Of a DNA stretch of 64,000 nucleotides, positions 26,794 through 34,371 are shown piece after piece; the first letter of the stretch is position 1; each line of letters opens with the position of its first letter. Source of the stretch: Paenibacillus sp. H1-7 (GTDB taxonomy: Bacteria > Bacillota > Bacilli > Paenibacillales > NBRC-103111). The notes beneath the pieces were generated by a model. That model made no database searches, was not told the origin of the DNA, and worked only from the letters and a program-made list of their open reading frames with translations. Location: positions 6,325,501 to 6,389,500 of the forward strand of contig NZ_CP031168.1 of the NCBI RefSeq assembly GCF_022354825.1. Direction: 5' to 3'. The translations under genes were made by a program, and so were the position numbers.

Positions 26794-26807
26794 TTAAAGC
26801 GCTTCCA
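26794..26807. promoter_or_regulatory. cre-like site before the heparin-lyase-like gene
   Basis: TTAAAGCGCTTCCA (reverse strand TGGAAGCGCTTTAA) agrees with the CcpA consensus at 12 of 14 positions and is centred on GCGC. It lies about 115 bases upstream of the lyase start. Catabolite repression of a degradative enzyme would make sense, but this is inferred. Confidence 0.45.
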
Positions 26808-26911
26808 TAAATATTGTAAAACAATTCCATACATTCCAACATGCCGGAAACTCATCAGTTTTTGATGGAAAATAATCAGTTTTGGAAGTATGTCTAAACA
26901 ATGCGTCAACT

Positions 26912-26945
26912 TAAAAATAACCTCCCGTTAAGCGGGAGGTCTTAG
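26912..26945 (-). terminator. Terminator after the DeoR-family gene
   Basis: GACCTCCCG and CGGGAGGT arms around a short loop are followed by TATTTTTAA on the minus strand, just after the DeoR stop. It separates the regulator from the lyase transcript. Confidence 0.85.
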
Positions 26946-26952
26946 GCGTATT

Positions 26953-27720
26953 TTATTCATATACAACTTCAATTCCATGCTCTCTATACTTTGCGGCAAT
27001 GTCCCTATCCGCCAGCGCATCGGTAACAATCCGCTCGACCTGCTCGATAGGACATACTTTGAGCAAGGACACGACGTCGAGCTTGCTGCTGTCGGCCAGC
27101 ACGATCGTTCTTCTTGCATTCTTGTGCATCAGCTTCTTGATCTGCAGCTCCCCGATCCCGAAGTCGGTGATACCCTCTTCGAGCGAAACGCCGGATGCGC
27201 TCATGAAGAACAGATCTGCATGGAACTGCGATACGAACGCCTCCGCCCATTCTCCTACGGTCCCCCGCTCCTCGTTGCGAACGACTCCTCCGGTAAGGAT
27301 GATCGTATAGTGCGGCATCTCGACCAATTCGTTGGCGATAGGGAGCGAATTCGTAATGATCGTCAGCTTCTCGAATTTGCGCTTCAAGGCTCTTGCGAAT
27401 TCGGTATTGGTCGTGCTGACATCGAGCGCGATCGATTGGCCTTCCGACACATACCGTGTCGCCAGCTCGACAAGCTGCCTTTTCTCTTCCATGAATTTCG
27501 TTTCGCGGATCGTCAGCGGCTGCTCCTTCTTATAGTCGATATCCGCCGGAATAGCTCCGCCATGCACTCGCTTCAGGAAGCCCTCTTTCTCCAGAAATTC
27601 CAAATCCCGCCGAACCGTCTCGAACGATACGCCGAACATATCGATCAGGTCGGAGACAACGACCGATTTTTCTTTATGAAGCTTTTGAATAATGGCTTGA
27701 TGCCTTTGCTGCACGAACAC
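26953..27720 (-). CDS. DeoR/GlpR-family transcriptional regulator
   Basis: The 255-residue product starts with the DeoR helix-turn-helix, RHQAIIQKLHKEKSVVVSDL followed by FGVSFETVRRDLEFLEKEG and the RVHGGA signature. The C-terminal domain is the DeoRC sugar-phosphate sensor with ALDVSTTNTEFARAL and ILTGGVVRNEERGTVGEWAE. The start is a GTG at 27720. It lies upstream of, but on a separate transcript from, the lyase genes, so a link is possible but unproven. Confidence 0.9.
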   Translation of the reverse strand: MFVQQRHQAIIQKLHKEKSVVVSDLIDMFGVSFETVRRDLEFLEKEGFLKRVHGGAIPADIDYKKEQPLTIRETKFMEEKRQLVELATRYVSEGQSIALDVSTTNTEFARALKRKFEKLTIITNSLPIANELVEMPHYTIILTGGVVRNEERGTVGEWAEAFVSQFHADLFFMSASGVSLEEGITDFGIGELQIKKLMHKNARRTIVLADSSKLDVVSLLKVCPIEQVERIVTDALADRDIAAKYREHGIEVVYE

Positions 27721-27832
27721 GTCCGTTACCGCCCTTTCCTAATCCAAGACCTATCTTGTGTGCTACTGCCATTGTAGCATAGCAGCCTTCATTTGCAAAA
27801 TCATATGCACGAAAACACAATAATTCACACAA

Positions 27833-29080
27833 TCATTCCTTGGCATTGTTTCCCGTGACCTGGTCCTGCTGCCCTTGAGTCAGAAGCGGGAGGAGAACGC
27901 TTGCCGTCACCAGCGTGAATACGATGACCCCTGCTGCAAGAAACAGCAGCAGCGAGCGCCCGGGAAACTCGCTTCCATCCTGCAAAGTGTAAGGGATCGA
28001 GAACGCCCCCGCCAACGTGACCGCACCGCGAACGCCGGAAATCGCCGTCATAAGAGAGGTCCGGAAGCCGGTTTCTTTCACGAACCAGTATACCCACAGG
28101 AAACGAATAGCTATCAACGCCAGCGATATGGCGATAATGTAGCCGATAACCAGCCCGTTATCAAACGATGCATCGGAAAATATTGCTGTGCTGACTTCAT
28201 GAATATGCAGCCCCAGCAGCAGAAAGACGAGTCCGTTTAAGATGAACATGATGACCGACCAGGTGCTCGACGATACATTCTGCATGGCCGGCGTCGCATA
28301 GGTCGTATGGTCCCGTTCGATTGCGTACACGATGCCGGCTGCTACAACCGCCAATATGCCGGACACGTGAAGCTCTTCGGCCAAATAATAAATAAGGAAC
28401 GGAGCCAGGATTTGGAGCAGCATATGTGCGGTGGCATCCTCCATCCCGTACTTACTGAGAAACCTCTGCAGCCGGGTGATCAGATAGGCGCTGACCGCGC
28501 CGCACAGCAACCCGCCTATGGATATGAGCCCGAAGCTGATCGCAGCCTCGCCCCATGAAAACACTCCCGTCACCATCGCTGCTACTGCGAATTTAAAAGC
28601 AACCAAGCCGGATGCATCGTTCATTAATGCCTCGCCCTGCAGCAGCCTCAATATATGACGGGGCAGCCGGATCCGTTTGGCTGAAGCGCCGACGGCTACC
28701 GCATCGGTAGGCGACAAAATAGCGGCAAGCGCAAACGCCGCAGGAAGCGGAATCGCCGGGATCATCCAATGAATGAACCATCCAAGAACGATGACGGTAA
28801 TGAAGACTAGACCTAGAGCAAGCAGCAATATCGACGCTTTGAGCTGCCATAGCTCGTCTCTTGGCGTCAGCTTTCCGTCGTTAAACAGCAGCGGAGCAAT
28901 AAAAACGATAAAAAACAGCTCCGGCTCCAAAGGGATGCGGATTCCGAACGGAAGCAGCGCTGCGGCAATCCCTAAGCCGACTTGAATTATTGGGGCGGGG
29001 AACCAGGGTACCCATCCATTGACAATATGTGCGATAACGACCATAACCAGCAGTACGATGACATTCATAAAAAGCTCCAT
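27833..29080 (-). CDS. Na+/H+ antiporter of the CPA1 (NhaP) family
   Basis: The 415-residue membrane protein has about twelve segments. It shows the family stretches FFIVFIAPLLFNDG, AAILSPTDAVAVGA with the Asp expected in ion exchange, LLQGEALMNDASGLVAFKFA, and SGVRGAVTLAGAFSIP. It would exchange cytoplasmic Na+ for H+ across the membrane. The start at 29080 is used; the Met at 29068 preceded by GGAG is an alternative. It is divergent from the EcsC-family gene. Confidence 0.92.
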   Translation of the reverse strand: MELFMNVIVLLVMVVIAHIVNGWVPWFPAPIIQVGLGIAAALLPFGIRIPLEPELFFIVFIAPLLFNDGKLTPRDELWQLKASILLLALGLVFITVIVLGWFIHWMIPAIPLPAAFALAAILSPTDAVAVGASAKRIRLPRHILRLLQGEALMNDASGLVAFKFAVAAMVTGVFSWGEAAISFGLISIGGLLCGAVSAYLITRLQRFLSKYGMEDATAHMLLQILAPFLIYYLAEELHVSGILAVVAAGIVYAIERDHTTYATPAMQNVSSSTWSVIMFILNGLVFLLLGLHIHEVSTAIFSDASFDNGLVIGYIIAISLALIAIRFLWVYWFVKETGFRTSLMTAISGVRGAVTLAGAFSIPYTLQDGSEFPGRSLLLFLAAGVIVFTLVTASVLLPLLTQGQQDQVTGNNAKE

Positions 29081-29196
29081 ACATGCGTCCCCACTTCGTT
29101 CCTTTACTCCGTACGTATTCCTTGTTTAACCGTCTGACTCGGATCAGAAACCGCCGCCGAGCACTCAACCGGCAATTCCCAATCTCACGGTTCGTT

Positions 29197-29226
29197 TTGT
29201 CGTTTTGCTTGTTCCGCATGTATAAT
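29197..29226 (+). promoter_or_regulatory. Promoter of the EcsC-family gene
   Basis: TTGTCG at 29197-29202 and a perfect TATAAT at 29221-29226 with an 18-base spacer lie 45 bases before the EcsC-family start. Confidence 0.6.
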
Positions 29227-29270
29227 AAAAAGGTAAGAATCAAATCCATAGCTTGATCCAGAGGGGGCTT

Positions 29271-30065
29271 ATGTATCGGATGGACACTAACGCAAGCGTC
29301 TATGAGCAGCAAACAGCCAAAGCTCTCAAACAATGGGAGCTTGAGCTATTGAAGCCGCCCTGCTTATTGGAAAAAACATCGAAAGCCGTATCGACACGCA
29401 TCAACCAGGTTATCCCCGAGAAAGTGCATCAAACAATCACCGCTGCGGTAAAAGGAATCGTGCAGACAGCGTTGTTCAGCGCGGAATATACGCCCAAGCA
29501 GCCTCCCCTGTCCGGCTCGATGCTGGCGCTCAGAGATCATAAGGCGGAGGAGCTCATCGGCTTCTATAAAAAGCTGGCTGCGGCTGAAGGGGCCGGCACC
29601 GGAGCCGGAGGCATCTTGCTCGGACTCGCGGATTTCCCCATACTCATCGGGATCAAAATGAAGTTTTTGTTCGAGCTCGCTCATGTATACGGGCATTCGA
29701 CGAACGATTACCGGGAGCGGCTGTTCATTCTGCAAGTGTTTCAGCTTGCCTACTCCAGCCAAAACAAGAAAGCCGCCCTATACCGGACGATATTGCGCTG
29801 GCCCGAAACGGCCCGACGGCTTCCACCCTCCGAGTCGTACGCGCAGCATATCGATTGGAAGCAGCTGCAGCAGGAATACCGGGATACGATAGATTTCCGC
29901 AAAATGCTTCAACTCGTCCCGGGCATTGGCGCTGTCGTGGGAGCTTGGGCGAACTATGGGCTGCTCGATGAGCTCGGCCGTGTCGGGATGAACTGCTACC
30001 GGCTCCGCTGGCTGGAGGAAGAGAAGCGCAAGGCATTGGAAGCGCCGGACCCCTACCATCCTTAA
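29271..30065 (+). CDS. EcsC-family protein
   Basis: The 264-residue protein has the EcsC layout: GTGAGGILLGLADFPILIGI with paired hydrophobic stretches, and VPGIGAVVGAWANYGLLDELG near the C-terminus. EcsC is found in many Bacillales, sometimes with the EcsAB transporter, but its biochemical role is not established. GAGGGGG is close before the ATG at 29271; a second ATG at 29280 is possible. It is followed by the cupin gene after 47 bases. Confidence 0.82.
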   Translation: MYRMDTNASVYEQQTAKALKQWELELLKPPCLLEKTSKAVSTRINQVIPEKVHQTITAAVKGIVQTALFSAEYTPKQPPLSGSMLALRDHKAEELIGFYKKLAAAEGAGTGAGGILLGLADFPILIGIKMKFLFELAHVYGHSTNDYRERLFILQVFQLAYSSQNKKAALYRTILRWPETARRLPPSESYAQHIDWKQLQQEYRDTIDFRKMLQLVPGIGAVVGAWANYGLLDELGRVGMNCYRLRWLEEEKRKALEAPDPYHP

Positions 30066-30112
30066 TAACAGAATCGAATGCACTATTAACATATAAAGGA
30101 AAGGCGATCCGG

Positions 30113-30454
30113 ATGAAAATAAGCAAGCAAAATGCGCAGCATTATATTTGGGGAGACCAATGCGACGGCTGGCACTTGGTCCAGAATAAGGAGTTAAGCG
30201 TAATTCATGAGAGGATGCCTCCGGACACATCCGAAGTCCGTCATTATCACGTGCATTCGCAGCAGTTTTTCTTCGTCTTAAGCGGAGAAGCGGAGCTCGA
30301 GGTGAACGGGGAAACGGCGCGCCTGCATGCACACGAAGGGGTCGAGGTTCCGCCAGGAATCCCGCATCAAATGAAAAACACATCCGACGCGGACGTGGAA
30401 TTTCTTGTCATTTCCCATCCGCAGACGCGCGGAGACCGGATAGCTGCAGACTGA
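30113..30454 (+). CDS. Small cupin-domain protein
   Basis: The 113-residue product is a single cupin barrel. Motif 1 has RHYHVHSQQFFFVLSGEAEL with two His and motif 2 has EVPPGIPHQMKNTS with a His, so a metal could bind. No signal peptide is present. AAGGAAAGG lies before the ATG. It may be co-transcribed with the EcsC-family gene. Function cannot be assigned. Confidence 0.85.
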   Translation: MKISKQNAQHYIWGDQCDGWHLVQNKELSVIHERMPPDTSEVRHYHVHSQQFFFVLSGEAELEVNGETARLHAHEGVEVPPGIPHQMKNTSDADVEFLVISHPQTRGDRIAAD

Positions 30455-30565
30455 CCAGGCAGACTACTGAGTCGTGAATGCAGTCTAATGCGTAATTACG
30501 ACGCAAGCCGAGGGTTGTCCGGCTGCCGCACAGCATCGAAACGTGCGCCTGGTGCTCCGGCAAGA

Positions 30566-30994
30566 TTAACGGAGCCGTTCGAGCTCCATCGTCAACCGTC
30601 TCTTCGTTTGCTCCAAACGCTTGTCTGCCAAGCCGCTGTTTACAGGCTCCTGCCATGCGAAGCCGTCCCCTTCATACCGGGGAAATATATGCATATGGTA
30701 ATGATTGAGGTCGTTGAATAGTCCGCCATTTTGCATGATTGAGATGCCGTCCGGCTTGTAGGCGGCTTTGAGGGCTCGGGACAGGAGCATAGAGGCTTTC
30801 ATGACGGAAGCGGCCGTCTCCGCATCCAGTTCATCGACATCTACAGCATGGTGTTTCGGCAAAATGAGCGTATGGCCTTCGGACAGCGGATCGATGTCCA
30901 ACAGGCAGGTCACCCGTTCATCCTCCCATACGATATGGGTCTGCTGCAGCCCCAGTGCCAGTCTGCATCCTAAGCAATGAATCGGAGTATGCAC
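30566..30994 (-). CDS. HIT-family nucleotide hydrolase/transferase
   Basis: The 142-residue protein has the histidine triad HYHMH at H98, H100 and H102, followed by IFPRYEGD. The upstream DIDPLSEGHTLILPKHHAVD stretch is typical of bacterial Hit proteins, which hydrolyse adenosine nucleotides or AMP-lysine type compounds. N-terminal HCLGC gives two cysteines that could bind zinc, as in some HIT proteins. It is alone on its strand between the cupin and MFS genes. Confidence 0.9.
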   Translation of the reverse strand: MHTPIHCLGCRLALGLQQTHIVWEDERVTCLLDIDPLSEGHTLILPKHHAVDVDELDAETAASVMKASMLLSRALKAAYKPDGISIMQNGGLFNDLNHYHMHIFPRYEGDGFAWQEPVNSGLADKRLEQTKRRLTMELERLR

Positions 30995-31105
30995 GGTAAG
31001 CCCTCCTTTGGTTATGACGGAATTGTATCTATCATACCATAGCTGGGTACTGTTGGTTTTAGAATCTCCGCTGTTCCTATTTAGCTTACAATTATCTAAA
31101 ATACA

Positions 31106-31231
31106 GGGGGCTGGACCGGCATGCGTATACGCAATAAAAGCAGCAGCTGAGTTTAACTCGAATGGTGCCGTTCACAGGCACGCGGTCCCCCTATTCGGTT
31201 CGCATCTGACGATGTGTGTTAACAACCGAAT
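31106..31231 (+). promoter_or_regulatory. Structured leader upstream of the MFS transporter
   Basis: GGGGG plus GGACCG at 31106-31118 can pair with CGGTCCCCC at 31183-31191. An inner GTGCC/GGCAC hairpin lies in the loop. ATTCGGTT at 31193-31200 can pair with AACCGAAT at 31224-31231, ending right beside the GGAGGG ribosome binding site. No known riboswitch core or T-box sequence was found. It may control translation of the transporter. Confidence 0.4.
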
Positions 31232-31242
31232 GGAGGGAAAGC

Positions 31243-32487
31243 ATGAAGCATGAGGACGCAGCCCGATTTAAGGGCAACATTGGCAAGCTATATGCAATTA
31301 CGTTTTGCAACGGCTGGATTTTCGCTTATGTCATAGAACGGATATTCGCCGTAGAACGCGGTTTATCGATTATTGAGATGCAGTGGATCTTTATTATTTT
31401 CTCCGTTACGAGCGTGCTGCTGGAGATTCCTTGCGGATTATTGGCCGATAAATGGAAGAAAAAGTATGTTTTATCCCTTGGGCTTGCGATTTGTACTTTG
31501 GAGTTTGCAATGTCTTTGATGGCCTACAGCTTTCCCGTATTCGCACTGACCTATGTCGTGACGGCCGTCGGCTGCTCGCTCAAGTCCGGCACGATGGAAT
31601 CGATATGGTACGAGACGTTGCAGGGTATGGGCAGATCCGACAAGTACGAAGCTTATTTGGGGCGCTGGAAGCTGCTCAAGTTCGCCTTATCGGGCGCTGC
31701 CGGAGTGCTCGGAGGCTATATGGCGGACCGGTACGGATTGGCATTCAATTATTGGATGTCCATGTTCGGGCTGCCTGCGGCAGCGATCATCGCGCTTACG
31801 CTATATGAGCCTGAGCGCTCCATTCAGGATGGCGGCAAGATAACGTCCGGAGCGGAATGCAGCAGCAGACAGAATGTGCAGCAGCTATGGAAGCAATGCC
31901 GTTATGTCCTTGCAGGGCCGCTGCGACCGCTGCTGCCGGTGATGCTGTTCGGCGGTATCATCGGGGCCGTATTGTACGGACAGCTGCATGAAATCAGCTC
32001 CTTGTCTTTTCCGCAGCTGGGCTTCCAGGTAAGTCAGTTCGGTTACATCAGCCTGGCCACGATGATTGTTTGCGCGCTATCCGGATTAGCCGCCGCCAAG
32101 CTGAAGGAGCGCTATTCTTATCCGGCTATCTTCGTCGGCTTGATGGCAAGCTCGATCGCTCTGCTGTTCTTGTACAGCGGCGCAGCCCATAAGTGGCAGA
32201 TTGCCTATTTGATTGTATGCATCTTCCTCATGGAGACGGTCTCGCCTCTGACGACGGGCTACATCCAACGCCGCGCGGATGACCGGTACCGGGTCACCAT
32301 CAGCTCGATAGATTCGGTGGTGACCCATGCGCTCACGGCGGCGACAGGGCTGCTGTTCGGCTGGAGCGCCGACCGGTTCGGTCTGTTCGCCGGCTTCGGC
32401 TCCATGGCTTGGCTCCTGCTCGCCAGCGGCTTCGTGCTTGCGCTGCATTATCTGGTTCAAGCCATGCGCGAGGCTTCGAGCCGATAG
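31243..32487 (+). CDS. MFS transporter, drug-efflux type
   Basis: The 414-residue protein has about twelve membrane segments. Motif A appears as GLLADKWKKK after the second segment, and a second copy ADRFGLFAGFG follows in the C-terminal half. The start MKHEDAARFKGNIGKLYAIT resembles multidrug/macrolide-type MFS exporters. GGAGGG lies six bases before the ATG at 31243. The substrate is unknown. A folded leader precedes it. Confidence 0.88.
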   Translation: MKHEDAARFKGNIGKLYAITFCNGWIFAYVIERIFAVERGLSIIEMQWIFIIFSVTSVLLEIPCGLLADKWKKKYVLSLGLAICTLEFAMSLMAYSFPVFALTYVVTAVGCSLKSGTMESIWYETLQGMGRSDKYEAYLGRWKLLKFALSGAAGVLGGYMADRYGLAFNYWMSMFGLPAAAIIALTLYEPERSIQDGGKITSGAECSSRQNVQQLWKQCRYVLAGPLRPLLPVMLFGGIIGAVLYGQLHEISSLSFPQLGFQVSQFGYISLATMIVCALSGLAAAKLKERYSYPAIFVGLMASSIALLFLYSGAAHKWQIAYLIVCIFLMETVSPLTTGYIQRRADDRYRVTISSIDSVVTHALTAATGLLFGWSADRFGLFAGFGSMAWLLLASGFVLALHYLVQAMREASSR

Positions 32488-32494
32488 AGTAAAG

Positions 32495-32525
32495 TAGAAA
32501 AGCTCCCCGTCGAGGGAGCTTTTTC
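32495..32525. terminator. Bidirectional terminator between MFS and metallo-hydrolase genes
   Basis: AAAAGCTCCC and GGGAGCTTTTT arms around a six-base loop lie between the convergent MFS and metallo-beta-lactamase-fold genes and give T runs on both strands. Confidence 0.9.
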
Positions 32526-32529
32526 CTTG

Positions 32530-33447
32530 TTACAGTTCAAATGACATTAAATCTCTCGCCATCGTGATCTTGCCGCCGTAAATCTCTTGCATCCCTTCCG
32601 TATACTCCGCTTCCGCCTTGTCGGTTGCGGCAGGAGCAGGAATATGGTGAGTGAGCACAAGGTGCTTGACGCCCGCTTCTCTCGCGATTTCGGCAACCTC
32701 CAGCGTTGTCGAATGGTATTTTGCCGGATTGGACAACCCTTCCGTTTGCTCGGGGAACTTCTCAATCAGCGCATCGAGCCACGCTTTGTTGTACGATTCA
32801 TGCACAAGCAGGTCAATGCCTTTGCTGTATTCGACCATGCTGGCGACGGGGATCGTATCTCCCGAAATGACCAGCGATTTGCCGTTGTATTCGAACTTGT
32901 AGGCAATGGCCGGATATACGGGCCGGTGATCGACCTCGAATGCGGTTACTTTGATTCCGTCCCGCTCATATACAACGCCTTCGTTGCACTCATGATATGC
33001 AATATCCGCCCCGTCCCCGGATGACTTGTTGTAATTGACCCGCAGCTTCGCGTCGAAATCGAAGGACTCCCTCATCTTGCCGATGATCTCCTTCGTTGTC
33101 GTCGGACCGTATACATTCATCGGCCCTTTCCTGCCTTCAAATACCTGATCCGCCGTAACATGGGTGCGCCAGCTCGTGATGAATACATCGAAAAAGCCCG
33201 AGTTATGATCGCTGTGATGATGGGTAAACATAACGTCCGAAATACGCTGCGGCATGATTCCGGATTTGATCAGCTGATCTACCGTTGCCCCGCCGCAGTC
33301 GACCAAAAACGTCTTGTCCCGCACGAGGACGGCGACGCCCGCCTTGGCCCGGCCATAAAATGCCCGAGGCGTTCCCGTTCCGAGAATGACGGCCTTGATC
33401 CCCTCAATAAATTCAGGCTGAAGATGCAGCTGCGGTTGAATTTGCAT
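32530..33447 (-). CDS. Metallo-beta-lactamase-fold hydrolase (RNase Z-like)
   Basis: The 305-residue protein has the metal motif THHHSDHNSGFF, an upstream LVDCGGATVDQLI, then VISGDTIPVASMVEYSKG and the C-terminal TLEVAEIAREAGVKHLVLTHH. This is the RNase Z/arylsulfatase-like branch of the fold, binding two zinc ions. No signal peptide is seen. The start at 33447 follows GGGAGG. The substrate is not clear. It lies 22 bases downstream of the Crp/Fnr-family gene and is probably co-transcribed with it. Confidence 0.85.
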   Translation of the reverse strand: MQIQPQLHLQPEFIEGIKAVILGTGTPRAFYGRAKAGVAVLVRDKTFLVDCGGATVDQLIKSGIMPQRISDVMFTHHHSDHNSGFFDVFITSWRTHVTADQVFEGRKGPMNVYGPTTTKEIIGKMRESFDFDAKLRVNYNKSSGDGADIAYHECNEGVVYERDGIKVTAFEVDHRPVYPAIAYKFEYNGKSLVISGDTIPVASMVEYSKGIDLLVHESYNKAWLDALIEKFPEQTEGLSNPAKYHSTTLEVAEIAREAGVKHLVLTHHIPAPAATDKAEAEYTEGMQEIYGGKITMARDLMSFEL

Positions 33448-33469
33448 TCGAATAACCTCCCTATATATT

Positions 33470-34144
33470 TTAGATTGTGGAGAAAAAATGCTCCGGCTGT
33501 ACAATAACGATACTCTTCTTCGTATATTCGATAAGACCTTGCTCTCGCCATTTGTTCAATATTTCGGTTACGGTCTGCCTGCTGCATCCGATCACATAAG
33601 AAATCTCCTCATGGCTTAACGGTATTGGCGCTTCGATCGTTCTTCCCGTCGGCTTGCCGAGCTTCATGATAAACCACGCCAGCCTCCAGGCAGCGGGTCT
33701 GCTGATCAGGGCTTCCACTGTTTGCTGCGTCTGAAGAAGCCTGCGAGCTCCTAACACCGCTACGGAATATGCAAATTCGGGATTCTCTTTTGCAAGCTCC
33801 GTATACTTCACTCCATCCAATACAAGGAGCTGGCAGTCGCTCAGAGCCCGCGCATATCTTCTGCGCTTCACGCCAGCCAACAGCTCCGCATTGCCGAACA
33901 CTTCTCCCTCATAACGGAGAAATAAAGTAATCCCTTGGCCTTCTTCCGACGATTGAGATATTTTGATCAATCCCGATTGGACATAGTAAGCACCGTCCGG
34001 CGGATCATTTTCTTGAAAAACATACTCGTTCTTCCTGCAGCTTCTCCGGACTCCGTATTTGCGGAACGCATCCAGGATCGCTTCTTTGGTAGGATCCTCG
34101 TTCTTAAGCTCCTTTAGCTCCGTAAGATCGTTATACAGGTCCAT
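33470..34144 (-). CDS. Crp/Fnr-family transcriptional regulator
   Basis: The 224-residue product has an N-terminal cyclic-nucleotide-binding-type barrel (NEYVFQENDPPDGAYYVQSG, GEVFGNAELLAG) and a C-terminal winged helix. The recognition region is LSHEEISYVIGCSRQTVTEI, the Crp-type HTH. It has no clear cysteine cluster for an iron-sulfur centre. The ATG at 34144 gives the usual family length. A perfect palindrome lies 75 bases upstream. TGTGA-N6-TCACA sites at the oxidase operon in this window could be targets of a regulator of this family. Confidence 0.9.
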   Translation of the reverse strand: MDLYNDLTELKELKNEDPTKEAILDAFRKYGVRRSCRKNEYVFQENDPPDGAYYVQSGLIKISQSSEEGQGITLFLRYEGEVFGNAELLAGVKRRRYARALSDCQLLVLDGVKYTELAKENPEFAYSVAVLGARRLLQTQQTVEALISRPAAWRLAWFIMKLGKPTGRTIEAPIPLSHEEISYVIGCSRQTVTEILNKWREQGLIEYTKKSIVIVQPEHFFSTI

Positions 34145-34218
34145 CCCGTCAACCGCCTTCCAAATAACTAGTATTCCGATGTAATATATCGATTTTAACA
34201 TAAATCCACAGAAATTAA

Positions 34219-34234
34219 TGTCGGGTATCCGACA
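34219..34234. promoter_or_regulatory. Palindrome TGTCGG-N4-CCGACA upstream of the Crp/Fnr gene
   Basis: A perfect 16-base palindrome, TGTCGGGTATCCGACA, lies 75 bases before the regulator start in an A/T-rich stretch. It is a candidate operator, possibly for autoregulation. Confidence 0.45.
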
Positions 34235-34291
34235 AAATCGATAACCTGGGATTATACGGACAAGACAGCACCGCCTAAATCGAAACGATAG

Positions 34292-34328
34292 CAAAAAAAG
34301 ACTTCCGCCACGAAAGCGGAAGCCTTTG
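34292..34328 (-). terminator. Terminator after the SLH nucleotidase gene
   Basis: GGCTTCCGC and GCGGAAG arms with a six-base loop are followed by seven T on the minus strand, about 45 bases after the stop at 34372. Confidence 0.85.
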
Positions 34329-34371
34329 AGTAAAATGATTTCAACTTCTAATTCTTATCTTGTATTAACAA

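Noticed and set aside
26706..26909. Open frame of 67 codons upstream of the heparin-lyase-like gene
   Set aside because: No ribosome binding site or family likeness; it covers the promoter and cre-like site.
31106..31242. T-box riboswitch before the MFS gene
   Set aside because: A GGCACGCGG stretch recalls the T-box, but the TGGNACCGCG core, specifier loop and terminator are missing.
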